Of a DNA stretch of 64,000 nucleotides, positions 50,601 through 62,958 are shown piece by piece. The position numbers and the translations under genes are program-made. Each line of letters starts with the position of its first letter. Positions within the stretch are counted from its first letter, which is position 1. Below the pieces are notes generated by a model, which ran no database searches, had not been told where the DNA came from, and was given only the letters and a program-made list of their open reading frames with translations. Source of the stretch: Lanius collurio (lineage: Eukaryota; Chordata; Aves; Passeriformes; Laniidae); contig JACBWW010000002.1 in the NCBI GenBank assembly GCA_020086605.1, positions 29,240,345 to 29,304,344 of the forward strand, read 5' to 3'.

Positions 50601-51144
50601 GCCTGAGTCCTGCTCACCTACCCCAGACTGCCTGAGCAGGAGATGGAAGCAGACCCTTGAAATCACACCTGTCCAGCTTATGAAGTTCCTGTCTTTTGGC
50701 TGAGACAAGGTGTCAGGTTCTGTGTGGGTGTTGCTGAGGCTGTTGTAATACACAGTTAGACAAGTTTGCTTGAAAAGCTTCACAGTCCAGGTACATCGAG
50801 TACTTACAGAGAGACCCTCCTCCAAAGACAGGTGTCTTACTGAACTGTTGGGCTACTTTGCTCCTTTTCGTCACCTATTTAGGAATTCTTTAAGGATGCA
50901 AGCTTTAAAGCAGGTCAGAGTTGAGAGAAGTTTCCTAGTTGTTAGTCTTTTCTCAGTCCTTTAGTGCAGTGCTCAGCTCATGTTGAGTTGGTCTTCCCTG
51001 AACAAGGGGAATGTAACCCTGCTGGTAGCACCATTATATTATTTATATAGCAAGTTACAATGCAAAGTTCAAACTTCTTTTTTACATTTCTGGGTAGAAA
51101 AAAATTATTAGAATGTTTTGCATAAACAAAATTTATTCTGTCCA
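47621..51144. other. Unique non-coding sequence, no gene recognised
   Basis: About 3.5 kb without a supported exon or repeat family. Frames up to 112 codons (49,281-49,619) overlap an equally long antisense frame and carry no domain. The segment around 50,080-50,290 is AT-rich and includes ATTAGC and GAATTACG words, but no element can be named. Confidence 0.5.
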
Positions 51145-51215
51145 TTTCAATAGTCAATTTTTGTAAAGCACCCTAGCATGTTAGAGCTATTATTTCTTGA
51201 TATAAATAATAACCC
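51145..51215 (+). mobile_element. Possible L3/CR1-like 3' tail
   Basis: TTTTGTAAAGCACCCTAGCA is followed by TTAGAGCTATTATTTC and ATATAAATAATAA. This resembles the 3' end shared by old L3/CR1-type LINEs and some SINEs (TGTAAAGCGCTTTGAG...GGCGCTATATAAAT...ATTATT). Only about 70 bases match and the middle is weak, so this is a tentative call. Confidence 0.3.
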
Positions 51216-51639
51216 AGAACACAGACTTCCCTCCTGTTGAAATCCATCCTAGTTTTTAAAGCAATAACATGCCCAGATGGAGTAGGATGGATAGAAACTA
51301 ATATTTTCAAAGAGAGGAGCTTTTAGCAGACTATCAGACTTCAGACTAGCAGACTTAATTTTACGGGGAGAGAAAGCCAGAAGTGGATTCAATGTAAACG
51401 CTGATGTGTTTCACTAGTGCTTCATACTGAGCTGTGGCATCCAAGGACCAAACCAGGGCTTCCTGAAGCCAGCAGAAGTCATTGCACCCTTTCTCTGGTT
51501 CTCAGGCATCCAAATGAAAGCTATCCAGCAAGGCAGCACACTCGGCGCCTTTTCCTCTGACCTCCCTCTGAAACTGCGCACAAGGCCACACATTTGGCAG
51601 ATGAGGAAAGGCTGAACAGCAAGCATTTCGGCCTCTTAC

Positions 51640-52700
51640 AGATGTGGTTAAATTATCTTAATGTGTTTAAACAAAGTGCAATGTCAAAGTAGCATAAATA
51701 CCATATTTCAGCAAAATGGCTGCTCCTCCAGTGTTCTGCTTGCCGATGCCAAATGAAATACTTCTCACTGTTTATTCACAAAATTCTTTCTTGTCCACTG
51801 AATTTTCATATTGCTGGGCAGGGCCAAATAATCGGTTTCCTTTTAAAATAGAAAAACCATTAGTACATTCCAATAGGCTTTTCATGTTATGCTGGAAACC
51901 CTTGGGAATGCAGCGTGATTAGCTTTTTTGGTCTTAATTATTGCTGATGGGAGCCTACCTGTGGGGAAACTCTGAAAGGCACACAACAGCCGGCCACGCA
52001 CACTGAGCAGCTAAAGGAGGAAGCCTGAAATGTGTGGCAGCCGTTTGCTGTATTAGTGGCAATTCCAGCCTTCTCGAACAGGATACCCTTTGTGTTAAAG
52101 AAACACACCTGCACCACTTCAGAGATTAATGGGCAATTTCTTGGCAGTACTTGTGGACATTTCAGTTGTCCATTAGGGTGATATAAAACCAGAGGAGAAA
52201 TTTTTTTATCAGCTTTAATTGAACAGTAATCTCTTCTCCTTAAAGTAACTTAGGTTTCTTGGGAAACTCATGAGCCTCCTTGACTGCCTGGACAAAGAGT
52301 AAAGAAATGACAGAGGCCCCCTAAAGTATAAATCCTCCTCCATCCTCCCCCATTAGTCATGTCTCTTCTGTGAATGAGTTAACTTAAAAAAAATCATATT
52401 GCTAAGTATTTTATCAAAGCAAACATTTAATCAAAGTGAAAGCAAGAGATACTAGTCCCCTTCTGGAATGGGATGGAGACTGCCAAGATGTGTTTTAATT
52501 TCTTAAGAAAACAAACTATGTCAAACATTGGGTTTTAAGCAAGCAGATGCTCATTTATCATTCGTTTTGTCTGTGCACATACTTGGGATCCTGCTGAACA
52601 CGAGTTTTCTGAGATGGAAATGACCATATGGCCAATACCTTAAAAATTAATTAAACATGCCCTGCCTCTCGTGCGCATCACATCCTTTAATGGTGCTTTT
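51640..52700. promoter_or_regulatory. Candidate conserved non-coding stretch
   Basis: About 1 kb of repeat-free, AT-rich sequence without long frames. It is dense in words typical of developmental enhancers. Examples are CTTAATTATTGCTGATGG near 51,933, GAGATTAATGGGC near 52,121, ATTAATTAAACATGCC near 52,646, and several AAACAAA forkhead-like words. The resemblance to known vertebrate conserved elements is impressionistic. No alignment was possible and no target gene is in the window. Confidence 0.25.
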
Positions 52701-54084
52701 CTTCTTTTTTTTTGATGTTGGACAATGGAAACAGAACAACTGCCTTTGTGAGAGTCTGGTTCATTGCAGAGACCATCTATGACTGATGCTGTATTCTACC
52801 AGCAGAGTTGGGATACTTTGCAAAGGCTGTGCTTTCATGGTCCCACTTCTTTCAGAGGTTATCTCACAAAAAAACCCAAACAAAAACCAGATTTTCTACT
52901 GTTTTAGGTGTTGTGAGTGGCCTGCAGCTGCCACAGAGATGTGCTGGTGTGCTCAAAGCAGAGCACTGGGTGTGTGGAACGCCAGAGATGTCTGGGGATG
53001 ACAGCACTTCCTGCACTCACCAGGTGTTGTGTGCACTCCTCATACATCACAAAACAGCTAAAGTTGCTGACTAAGGAAAATGTGAGCAAACAAAATAGGA
53101 TAGCTTTATAAACTCAAACTCCTAACTTGAAGGTAGAGTTACCACTGTCACTGAAGATTTACATGGTAAATGCCACTTTGATTTCAGACAGGTCTCTTGT
53201 AAGCAAAATTAATGCGAGTGAGATAATGGCCATGGGTCCTGATGCAGTAAAAAGGCATCCAATTGAACACAACTGATGGCCATGTATTTCATTGGAGACT
53301 GCAGTTTTCACCTTCCTCATGAAGACTCAAGTAGCAGCCAGGAACCAGAAACATAGCTCAATGACATCATTTATAGATACCTACTTTATCTTAGCCAGGG
53401 CAGGGTGTTTCCCTGGTCAGCGGAGTATAAGTTTGTCTGTCTGTTGGTATGACCTCTGTCCTGCCCCCTCTGCTGCTTTGTTCCTCTGCCTTCCCTCTGC
53501 CAGTGATCACTATTCACCCACTCATTTGCAAAGAACTGCCCTAAAGCTCCACAAGCAAGAGGAGACACTGATAGGCACTAGGGATGAATATTATCAGCAT
53601 GGTGTACTGTGACTGGTCACACTACTGACATCTTTGACACCTCGTAAACCCAAACTTGAAACCATCATATCCCAGAAAAATCATTTGCTGACCCGTGCTG
53701 ACGCAAACAGCAACAGCAGAAGTACCTCAAGTCTGCATACCCAGCTCACAGGTTTGATGGTCTTTATTATTAGATGCCACAGTACCAGTTAGCTATAAAT
53801 ACCACTCACCCTGCATGTGACACAGCTGCTCACCTGGGCCTGAGCCCTGAGTTAAGAGAGCAGGGATGACAGGAGTGAGAAAGGAAGAGTAACTGTGTTT
53901 CAGCTCTCCCCTTGCCTGCTTCCAGAGGGTGTGAGCCTCAGTTTCTTCAGATCCAAATATCTGATGAAATGTTTGCTGTCTGGAATGTTCCCAGAGAGCT
54001 TCCTACCAGGGAAGCAACCAGACATTTTTCTTCCAAACAGCACTGAAAGCCCTAACTGTGGCTCCAGTAAGGACATGAGTCATA

Positions 54085-54905
54085 ATACTAGGGAATAAGG
54101 GAATAGTCTATTTCAGTTGGAAGGGACCTGCAATGATCATCTAGTTCCACTGCCTGATTAATTCAGGGCTAAACAAGTTAAACCATGTTAAGGGCATTGC
54201 TCAAATGCTTCTTAAATGGCATTGACCCCTTCTTTAGAAATCTTGCTCAGTATCTGACAATTCTCTCAGTAAAGAAATATTCCTAATATCCAATCTAAAC
54301 CTCCCCTGATGTAGTTTTGAACTACTTCCATGCATCCTATCACTGGATCCCAAGGAGAAGAGCTCAGTGTCTCCCTCCCTAATTTCCCTTCTCAGGGAGC
54401 TGTAGAGATCACCCCTCAGATTTCCTCTCTCCAAACTAGACAAGTCCTCATAGGGCATTCCTTACAGTCTTTTCATCAGCTTTGTTGCCCTTATCCAGAT
54501 TCAAGGACCTTCACATCCTTCTCAGCCTGTGAGGCCCAGAACTGCACACAGTGCTCAAGGTGAGAACAGCAGACAGCAGAATAATCACCTCTTTTGATCT
54601 GCTGGATGTGCTGTGTTTGATGCATGCCAGGATGTGGTGCCCTCTTTGCTTCCAGGGTTCACTGCAGGCTCACACTGAGCCTGTTGCTGACCAGTACACC
54701 CAGATTGCTCTCTCAAGCCACTCATCTCCCAATTTATACTTATGCTCAGCATTACTCTGGCATTTCAACTTGTTAATCATAGGCCAATGCTTCAATCTGT
54801 CTAGATCCCTCTCTTGTTCCTCAAGAGAGTCAACAGCATCTCCCAGTTTGACATCATCAGCAAACTTGCTAATGCTGCACTCAGCTCCTACATATCAGAC
54901 CTTAC
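54085..54905 (-). mobile_element. CR1 LINE, 5'-truncated, best-preserved copy in window
   Basis: The left end is the 3' end of the element. CAGTTGGAAGGGACC...GATCATCTAGTTCCAC at about 54,114-54,150 is the signature next to the CR1 3' terminus. Moving right (towards the 5' end) come CCTCATAGGGCATTCC (54,447), CAGAACTGCACACAGTGCTCAAGGTG (54,537), and the target-site of ORF2 GCCAGGATG (54,626). Then come CTCTCAAGCCACTCATCTCCC (54,711), GTCTAGATCCCTCTC (54,800) and GACATCATCAGCAAACTTGC (54,850). On the minus strand the last one encodes S-K-F-A-D-D-V, the RT catalytic FADD box, at 54,853-54,864. Similarity ends near 54,905, so the element is truncated just upstream of the RT active site. That 5' truncation is usual for CR1. 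The octamer tail repeats are diverged. Confidence 0.9.
54234..54458 (-). pseudogene. Remnant of CR1 ORF2 C-terminus
   Basis: A 74-codon minus-strand frame matches the last part of the CR1 ORF2 protein. LSSLERGNLRGDLYSS corresponds to the conserved L-x-S-L-E-x-R-R-L-R-G-D-L block. KLHQGRFRLDIRN matches the KLxxGRFRLDIRK block almost exactly. It ends in a stop before the usual C-terminus. It contains no catalytic residues and belongs to the truncated CR1 at 54,085-54,905. Confidence 0.85.
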
Positions 54906-57900
54906 AGTGTCCTCTGCAAATAAATACTGGTACTCATTACATTACTCTCTTTCTTCCTCTTATTTTTGTCTGTTATTTTTTGTGTGAATTTTATATTTGT
55001 TTGATTAATCATTGTAATTTTAGAAAACAATTCATTGAGGTGTGGCCACATGTCACATCTCAGTGAAAGCCTTATGAACTGCAACCTTCTCTAAGGAAAT
55101 TGGTTTTGCACTTTGAATAACCTGGAAATCACATTCATATACTGATGGGGTTTTTTCTGGTAATGTCATCTTATTGTCTACACTCAGGAAGGTTACCTAA
55201 CTGATAGAGGTGGAAAATGCAGCCCATCATTAGAAACAGAGACTCTGCATGGTGACAATCAGTAAAAAATCTTTCCTTACACCTACAGCTCTGTCTTTTC
55301 CTGCTTTCTGCAGTAGTTACTCTGTTTGTAAACTGTCTACTCTTCTCTTCAGAGAGGCTTTGAATTTTCAGCCAATGGGAATAGATGTTGGAAAAAGAGG
55401 CTGGAGCTGTCAAAACCAACAGCCAAACCTCACCAATCCTCATAAGAGGAAACCTAGATATACTCAAGGAAGAGCTCATTCACAGAAGAACCAAGATGGG
55501 TTTGTGGAGAAGTGTTTTAGCAAGATTAGCAACTAGCGGTTGTTTCAAAAGTCAGTAGCAAGTTCCTGGATAGATAGTAAATATTTATTTTGAATAATAA
55601 TATTTTAAATTCAGAGCTGGTCCACAGACAAGCATCCTATCCAACATACCCATGAGTTAGTGATAGATCTGAGAACAGGATCCAGGTCTCCTACTGGCTC
55701 CTATCATGCTCTGTGCATGTCAGACTATGCACTCCCCCTTGGCAGGTTGCCATTTCTCTCCCAAGAAAGAGGTGTCTCTCATCTGCACTGCTTTATATAA
55801 ACAAGTCACCTGATTTCACTGCTAAGGGGACATCTGTAGGATCAACATCACACTCCATCTGCAAACCTGTGATTGCCTGCATTGGCCATCCAACACATCA
55901 TAGTCTGGCTCACACATAGGCTTATCCCACTGATCTGCAGGCCAGGGACAAACAGGCACAAGGAGAGTGATGACCAGGACGCAGATCCTGCCCCCATGGG
56001 CAATGTGGGTCCCAGCAGGCTGGGCCATGCCCTGCACTGAATTCTCTAGCCCAGCAGTGGGTTTCAGTAGCCCTGTAATAAGCCAAAGACTGAGTTTCAA
56101 CATTGACTATAGAGAGACGGTCTGGGAGAGAACTTGGCTTGCACATTCATTTATGAGAGTATTTCTCCAGGAAATCTTATTTTTTCCTTATCTCATGATT
56201 TGATGTTTGTTTTCTTAAAGTTCCTGAAACACAGTCTAAGCAGGTTGAACCTTGTGACTTGTGGCTGACTGAATACTGCTTTGCAAACAAATGTGCCATG
56301 ACCACAAACTGAAAACAGTGGGCTTCAGTCCCAGGGAGATCTCCTTTTGCTCTCCATGCAAGCCTAGTAGCTTCCATAGTGGAGCCCATGTCTGCACACA
56401 TCCAGAGGTCTCTCCTGGAGAGGGAGGCTGCTCTTTCGTCTGATACCCCAACTGCCTGCCAATCTCCAGTCTTCCACAGATTCATCATCAACCCTGCAGC
56501 ATGAACAGTCCCATGCCCTGTGCCTCAGTGAAAAGGCAAACATGAACCATGGGAAGAAATTACTGCTCTGTTTTGGTTGTCCTTTCTGGCAGCTGGTGAC
56601 ATTCCCACTATGTCCCCTTGAAAGTCCTGATCATTCTTGTCAGACTGCCTCCATGCTGATAATTCAGTACAGCAGCAGCACCTGTTACCCCAGTCTCCTC
56701 CTTTGGGATTGGCTGCCTTGGGCTTCTACAGCAGGAATTTCCTGCAGCACATCCTGCCTCTCAGGAAAGCCATGGCTGGAAGTGTCTGCTGGTCAAAGAG
56801 CACATTCAGCATGTCAGCTCATGCTCTGTTCCCTGCAGCTTTTCCACAGCTGCATTTCAGCTATTTGATCTCTGGGTAGAGCCCATGGTGTGGCAAAGCC
56901 TGGAGTCTCCCTCTGCCCAAGGACTGTCTCCAGCAGTGGTATAAGACAGGCAGATTGCCTAGGCCAGCTGGGGCCCTTCTGAGACCTTCTGTGCAGCTCT
57001 GCGCTTCTGTGTGACCTGTGCCATCAGTGCACCTGCTCGGGACGGCCCACAGACCCTCCTGGAGCAGTCTCCCTCAGCATTGTCCTAACTACTGCTGCCC
57101 AAGATTTTAAAATTTCTGGAGATACGGGAGAGGAAGAACATATGACGGGAAGATAAGCAGACAGCAGTTTTAAACTGTTCCCTTTCCTGAATTTATATGG
57201 TTTTTTTCAGAGAAAATTTCTATCTCAGAAGTGATATTTATCTTATTTTCCCCTCTTAAAAACTCACTAGCAATTCCTGGCCTCTCAACAAGTGATATGG
57301 GTGAATGTAAATGTGTTTGTGTGCATGACCTCGATACTGACCATGGGATCTCTGTGCACCCCAAGCTTGCTGTTATCTTGAGACAGTCACCTTGACAAAT
57401 CAACAATGGTGAAGGCATTCCATGTGCATTTTGGCTCCCCAAAATACAGTCATGTCATTTTTCTTGGAACAGATGTTGAGACACATTTAATATATATACA
57501 TTTATTTATTTTTAATAGATTATATAAATACATATATGCTCAATATAAGTGAATTATTATTATTATTCCTTTCCTAACACCCCAATAAACCTATTTTTCA
57601 GAAGTTTTCTGACATTTGAAAAGTTGGCTTCTCAGCCCCCTCAGTCCCATATATGTTCCCTAAAGTGGGGGAAAGCAAATCATCAGCCCCACGACTGCTG
57701 TAAATTAAATTATTTAGGTAACGCAGAAGTCCTTTCCTCTATCATCCACCCTGACTGTAAGTGTGGATAGTCCTGTGAATGGGTTATTCAGGGTAACCTT
57801 GCTCCCAGCTGATTCATTTTCTGGGGAGGCCTGAGAGCAAATATCTGGGGGTTTCTAGTTCCTGGGCTGAAAGGGAACTTGATGGTGTCTTGCACCCTGA

Positions 57901-58879
57901 AGTTTGTTTGTTTGGGAAGTTTGTCTTTGCACAGACTACAGACCCTGATTAATGTGATGTTGTTGCTATGGTCATTGCTCTATCCTGCAATGTTTTCTGT
58001 TTCTGTCTTTGCTGACAAGGCCTTTAGCACCAGTCTAAGGGCAACGAGTAATAACAGGGAGGAACAGAGTCATAATGACCGTCCTCTGAGCAAACAATTG
58101 ATATGCTAATGACGTTGGTGGGAACGCAGCTCCTATCTACAAAGAGAGGGACTGGAGAATGAAAATAGGACAGGGTGAAGAACAGAGGGGATTAAAAAAA
58201 TGAAGAAGACTCTTGTGAGATTTTTCCAAGGACCTAGAATAATCTTTATGGAGGAAAGGGAAGGATCCAGCATGATTTTGTACCAGAAGGAAGTCTGGTT
58301 TATCAGCAGAGCTAGCATAGGAACTGATTCAAATTTAATATTACCCCACCACAGAGAGGATATTGAAGTACAGAAATCTGTGCTGAGCTTTTTATTTGAA
58401 TTTTATCTTCTGTGCACTTCTGGTACTGAGTAAAGAGCTCAGTTGTTCCTGAATCCCATCTCAACCCACGTTTTCAAAACATCGGGGACATACTCTAAAC
58501 ACTTACAAAGAAGCATCATATTTACCTGTGGTCCTGAAGAATGGAGTACTTTGCAAGTGGCAGCTGGAACACAAAGCAGTTGTGTTTGAGCTGAGTTGTT
58601 GTTTCATCTCTACACAGGACAGCAATCAAAGCCAGTGGCCTGTGTGTGTTTTGAGGCAGGCCATGGAGAGAAGGAAGCTGCCATCAACCTCAGTGTGTGA
58701 TGGCCCTGGGAACAGTTCTGTGCATGCCTGAAGAGAGGATCTGCTCTAGCCAAGTCATGGGCAGTTGTATTTCACACCAACATTCTTCTCTTATTTGCCC
58801 CCACAAATAATCTATGACTGAACCAGATATATTTTTAGAAAAAAATCCATTATTGGCCTAAGACTTCAAACAATGAAAA
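54906..58879. other. Unique non-coding sequence, no gene recognised
   Basis: About 4 kb without a supported exon. An AT-rich patch (57,487-57,567) ends in five ATT units (57,553-57,567). The stretch at 58,080-58,110 carries ACAATTGATATGCTAATGAC, which combines SOX-, POU- and CRE-like words, but this is weak evidence. Frames up to 117 codons lack domains. Confidence 0.5.
57553..57567. repeat. ATT trinucleotide microsatellite
   Basis: Five ATT units at the right end of an AT-rich patch with several TATA and ATTT words (57,487-57,567). No LINE or SINE body is recognised on either side. Confidence 0.85.
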
Positions 58880-59110
58880 ATCTGGAAGTCTCATGAGAAT
58901 CTACTCCAGTGCTAACACCCTCACTATTAGAGGCTTATTTCTGCTCTTGTTATTTTGCAGTTCAGTTTCCACATTTCAGAGAAAAGAACCTCTCTATCTA
59001 GATACTTTCTTGTGCAGACACTTTTTAACCCCAATCAAGTTGTCTCTTAGCTGTCTCTTTGATCAGCTAAATAGATAGAATTTCTTTAAATCTCTGTTTG
59101 TAGAGTGCAA
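58880..59110 (-). mobile_element. Old CR1 LINE 3' fragment
   Basis: The plus strand shows CTAACACCCTCACTATTAGA...TTATTTCTG at about 58,912-58,943. It then shows GAGAAAAGAACCTCTCTATC near 58,978, ACTTTTTAACCCCAATCAAG...GTCTCTTAGCTG near 59,020-59,055, and GATCAGCTAAATAGATAGAATTT near 59,061. This is the order of the reverse-complemented old CR1 3' region (TTAATCACCCTCACTGTTAAAA...AATCAAGTCACCTCTCAATCTTC...GATAAACTAAACAGATTGAG). About 230 bases are recognisable and both ends fade out. Confidence 0.65.
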
Positions 59111-61079
59111 TTTTCTTACCATGAACAATTTTCATGCAGTCTAGGATCTGAGCTGAACAACACTGAGGGAAAAACTTTAGCCAGACTGTGTTTTGAGAAA
59201 GGACTTAGGAGACAGACTTTGTTATCTGATTACATTTGGTGTTAATAAAAACTTGATTATACAGCAATAAATTCTGCAGTTTGTATTGTTTTGTAATGAC
59301 AAAAACTTGAGTTATCGTTTGCACTTCTTTGTGAACTTCTTCCCTTTGAAACTATTAAAACAAGTATGATTATACTGCATTGATATAAATCAACAGTGAT
59401 GCCCTGTCCTGTTTACAATATATTGAGCATTATTCACAACATCATGAGTTTTCTTTCTAGGCATTTTCAAAAGTATAAATCTCCCTTTCAGGATGCTCAG
59501 TAGCAAAATTAGCATTTGCTTTTTGTCTTCATGCTCCCAATTTTTTCATGGTTGTCAGTCCAAGTATTTGGCCTTCAGAGCTGTCTGAGGGGAAGCATAA
59601 ATCAGGCATATAAAAAAGCAGTATATAAAAATGTAGTTTCTCTTACATGCAAGACAAAAGTTCCTTTTTGCAGGTGTAAAAGTCAAAGTAAATCTCTGTT
59701 TAAAAGTGTGGTCACTGCTTTTCCACTGCAGAAAGCTTTGCAGCATTATGTTACTACAGTGAGAAAATCATTATTGGTCAGCTAAAGGACAGTAAATCGT
59801 AACATGCTACTGCGTCTCCCATAGAAAAAAATCATGATCTCATGATGGAAATGTTCACTGGGCTATATTATTACTGCAACTTGTCCTCTAAGAACAAGGG
59901 CAGAAGCTCGTAATGGATATGGTGCCGGCACAGTTACAAATGAGAGTACTCTGCTATCCACATGCCTCTGCACCTCTGCTCCCCCGCAGAAAGGTCAATG
60001 ACATAGAGGTGAGAGGATTTACTTACCTGGTGCCCTAGTAAGAAATGCTTTTAAGTAGGTTGGGCCTGGGCTGTAAACAGCCCCACCAATTTCAGCTAAA
60101 CATTATTAAGGTCATAAAATGTCTCAAGATTCATGTAAACTTCGTGCCAGTTTGGCTGCAGCCCAGGTGCATCTGCTGTGAAAGCCCCCTGAGAATGGTT
60201 GGAGAGCTTGGGCTATGCTAAGTCATAGCCTGAAAGGTTTTGTTTTGGGAGGTTTTTTGTCTGGTTTTGGCTGTCCAGCTTTCTATGGGATGAAAACACA
60301 GCAAAAAGAAATGCAACAAGGAAGTCTTATGGCCTCCTGAGGCCTTCTGTGGCTGTGAGTGGCATCTCCAAGTCAGTGGCTGGGGCATCCTGGTATTTGA
60401 GTTCACCTGAAAGTGCAGATATATTGCTTTAGAAAACAATGGGGACTGTGGGATTGTGAGGTGAGGTTTTGCAGTACTTTTGGCTTCCATGCTCCAGTGT
60501 ATGAGGTTTGTCCAGTAATTCTCACTAATTATTTACTGTGTAGGCTTTCTTTTGAAAGCAGTGGCCTTTCCTTCTTAGGAAGGCAACAGCTTGTTCCTCT
60601 CCCTTTGCAAAATCACTGACTTCCACATTTAGCTAGTGGTGGGGCTCAGTGCTTGCCCTCCTTTTCCTCATCCAGAGTCAGGGCATAGGTATGAGGGGAG
60701 GCTCAAGAGTGCATCCCAAAATCTGCCTTTGCAGCATAGGAATGGGGATGTCCCATCTGAACATCCATACTAGGATGGCAGCTGGGATGAAGCTGGAGGA
60801 GGGAGGGATGCTGGAGCCAGGAGTACCAGTGAGCGGCCACGCATCCATGGGGTTGTCAGCTCTGACATCCTGTAGCACCTACAGGGCACCCTGTAGCACA
60901 AGAAAGGATGGGAAGCCCTCCCAGGCCCAGGGAAGGGCTGTGCGCCAGTGACAGGAGACTAAACAGGCTGTGGCAGCCTGATGCTGCCTGATTGGTCTAC
61001 AGTGACATGATGATATGCTTCCAGTTCCAGGGGACATCTTCCCAAAAGAGATTTTATATGCTAATCCCTTCTGCCCTCA

Positions 61080-61480
61080 TTAGCCAGGCCTCAGGCTGCT
61101 GGCTGCTGAGCTGCCAGGTTCCCAGCAGGAGTAACCTCTGGTGCACTGATAAGAGGGGATAAAAACCAACCTCCCCAGGCTCCCCCGTCTGTGGTGGGCT
61201 CTCCCCAGAGACCCCTGGAGCCAGCCCCTCACTGGATGCTGCTCTCCTCTCTTGGAGGGTGATGCAGTCAGCAGTGAGGATGGTGCCTGGATCCGGATGA
61301 GCACAGACCACCAGCCCACAGATGGAGTCACCCCAGACCCTGACCCTGGGGAGCAGGGAGAGGGTTCTCCAGCCCACCACCCCTGTCTTGGCAGATCTGT
61401 CCTCTTTTCTGTGCAGGTCAGATTGTGAAGCAAAGCTGGGCACACTGATGATGCACAAGACTCTTATCCAAGGGATTATC
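61080..61480. other. GC-rich block with a TATA-like word, possible old LTR or promoter fragment
   Basis: GC-rich sequence contrasts with its AT-rich flanks. It contains GATAAAAA at 61,158-61,165, followed within 90 bases by a C-rich stretch. Overlapping frames on the minus strand (142 and 121 codons) arise from the low stop-codon density of GC-rich DNA and have no recognised domain. An avian endogenous retroviral LTR fragment is possible, but no TG...CA ends, primer-binding site or duplication are visible. Confidence 0.2.
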
Positions 61481-62757
61481 ATGGCCTGAAATACAGGCAG
61501 CTCTTTGCTCTAAAGCTCAGTGAGCAGAAGAGGGTCTGCTCTCCCCCAGGTGATCTCTGAAATTACCTTTGCACTGCCCATGACCCCTGGGGCTGTCACA
61601 AATATATCCCACTGCTCAGACCACCTTCAGGGCTGCTCTCGATATCAGGAAAAGCCTCCCTTTGGCAGCTGGGAATGGCTGGAGTAGACCATAGATTGTG
61701 TCATGGACATTTGTCCAACCTCTCTGCAAAGAGGATTACGAGAGCAAGTAATACATACCTCTGTTGCTGATACTCCTGCCCCATGGGGAATTCAACAGTG
61801 ACAAAAGACTCAGGTGTATGAACTCTTCTGCTTTGCTGCAAAAGTTCTGAAATACAGTCAAGTTTTGGGCTCCTGGCATTTTGATTGGTTTTGCTGTCAT
61901 ATCTTGAGGGATAACTCTTAAGTTACATGGCACCAGCCAAGCAGCATCCTGCTAAACCCGAAAAAAACCCTTGTTACAGCAAAATGTTCTACGACTAACT
62001 GCATTAACAGGTTTGTCTCTCCTTCCCGAAAGCTGTTTTAAGAAATTAGGTTGATTATGCAGACAAATCATATCTCTTTAGTAGATCTATGCTCTAATCG
62101 GGTGAGGTAAATATCCAGAGACTAGTTATGAGGGCTGTATAAATACCTCCATCGATAGAGGCATTAAGAGATGAAATGCAATGATATTTATTATTTTATG
62201 AGGCTCATTCCTTTCTCAAGGATGTAAAGAGATGTGCTTCATTGAGTGTCAGTAAAGTGTACTTGATGTAGAGGAAAACTCTACTAGTTTTGATAGATTT
62301 GATCTTTTAAAAAATAACTGTATATTAAAGTATTATCTATGGAGCTGGTGACATTTAATGTCACATTACTGAGTCTCAAGTGGCCATACATGGCTGTGAC
62401 AGAGCAAGGGCTCTATGTGACTCAGGGAGTCCCATAACACAGGAGCTCTCCAAAAGTATTAAGTGTTCGGCACAAAGTCAAGACACTGTAAACTCTACAC
62501 AGCGTGTTTCATATCCAAATGCTTTCTGCCATTTAGCTTTTTGGTGATTGGTTGACAGCGTTGCAGGTACCAGGAATATTTTCTGAGCCTATTTACTCTG
62601 AAGGATGCTGCTGCCTGTTTCAGTAGTTGTACATAATTGGCAATCCAACCCTTTGGGCTGCTGAAACAGACAATGCTAATACATGGAGCCAATGAGAATT
62701 ACATTTGCCAGGACTGGCTCTGGGAATGGGCAGCCAGCCAAGGTTTCACAGCCCTGG

Positions 62758-62816
62758 TGACGTCCTCAGAGATGAAGGTGAGGGGGTAGCCCCAGTTGCT
62801 TATTTTAGGTGACTCA
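62758..62816. promoter_or_regulatory. CRE-like and AP-1 words 45 bases apart
   Basis: TGACGTCC (62,758-62,765) is one base from a full cAMP response element. TGACTCA (62,810-62,816) is a perfect AP-1 site. Both are bound by bZIP factors. Pairs like this occur by chance, and no promoter is seen nearby. Confidence 0.2.
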
Positions 62817-62934
62817 TCATAGTTGCTTTCAGAGAAAGGCTGATAGACACAGCTGTTGATCAGAAATCTGGCCTGCTTGCACAGCAGTTTATGAAAGAGA
62901 GAAAAGAAGGACCATGCTGAAAATACCTGTGAGA

Positions 62935-62958
62935 GTGTTTTCACAGGTGTTTTCACAG
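62935..62958. repeat. Perfect 12-bp tandem duplication overlapping an inverted repeat
   Basis: GTGTTTTCACAG occurs twice back to back with no mismatch (62,935-62,946 and 62,947-62,958). The 8-mer ACCTGTGA at 62,925-62,932 is the reverse complement of TCACAGGT at 62,941-62,948. The first copy and the duplication junction can therefore also form a hairpin. The absence of divergence suggests a recent slippage event. Confidence 0.95.

Noticed and set aside
54551..55066. 171-codon plus-strand open frame
   Set aside because: Its first two thirds are the antisense of a minus-strand CR1 ORF2 fragment, so it is a shadow frame.
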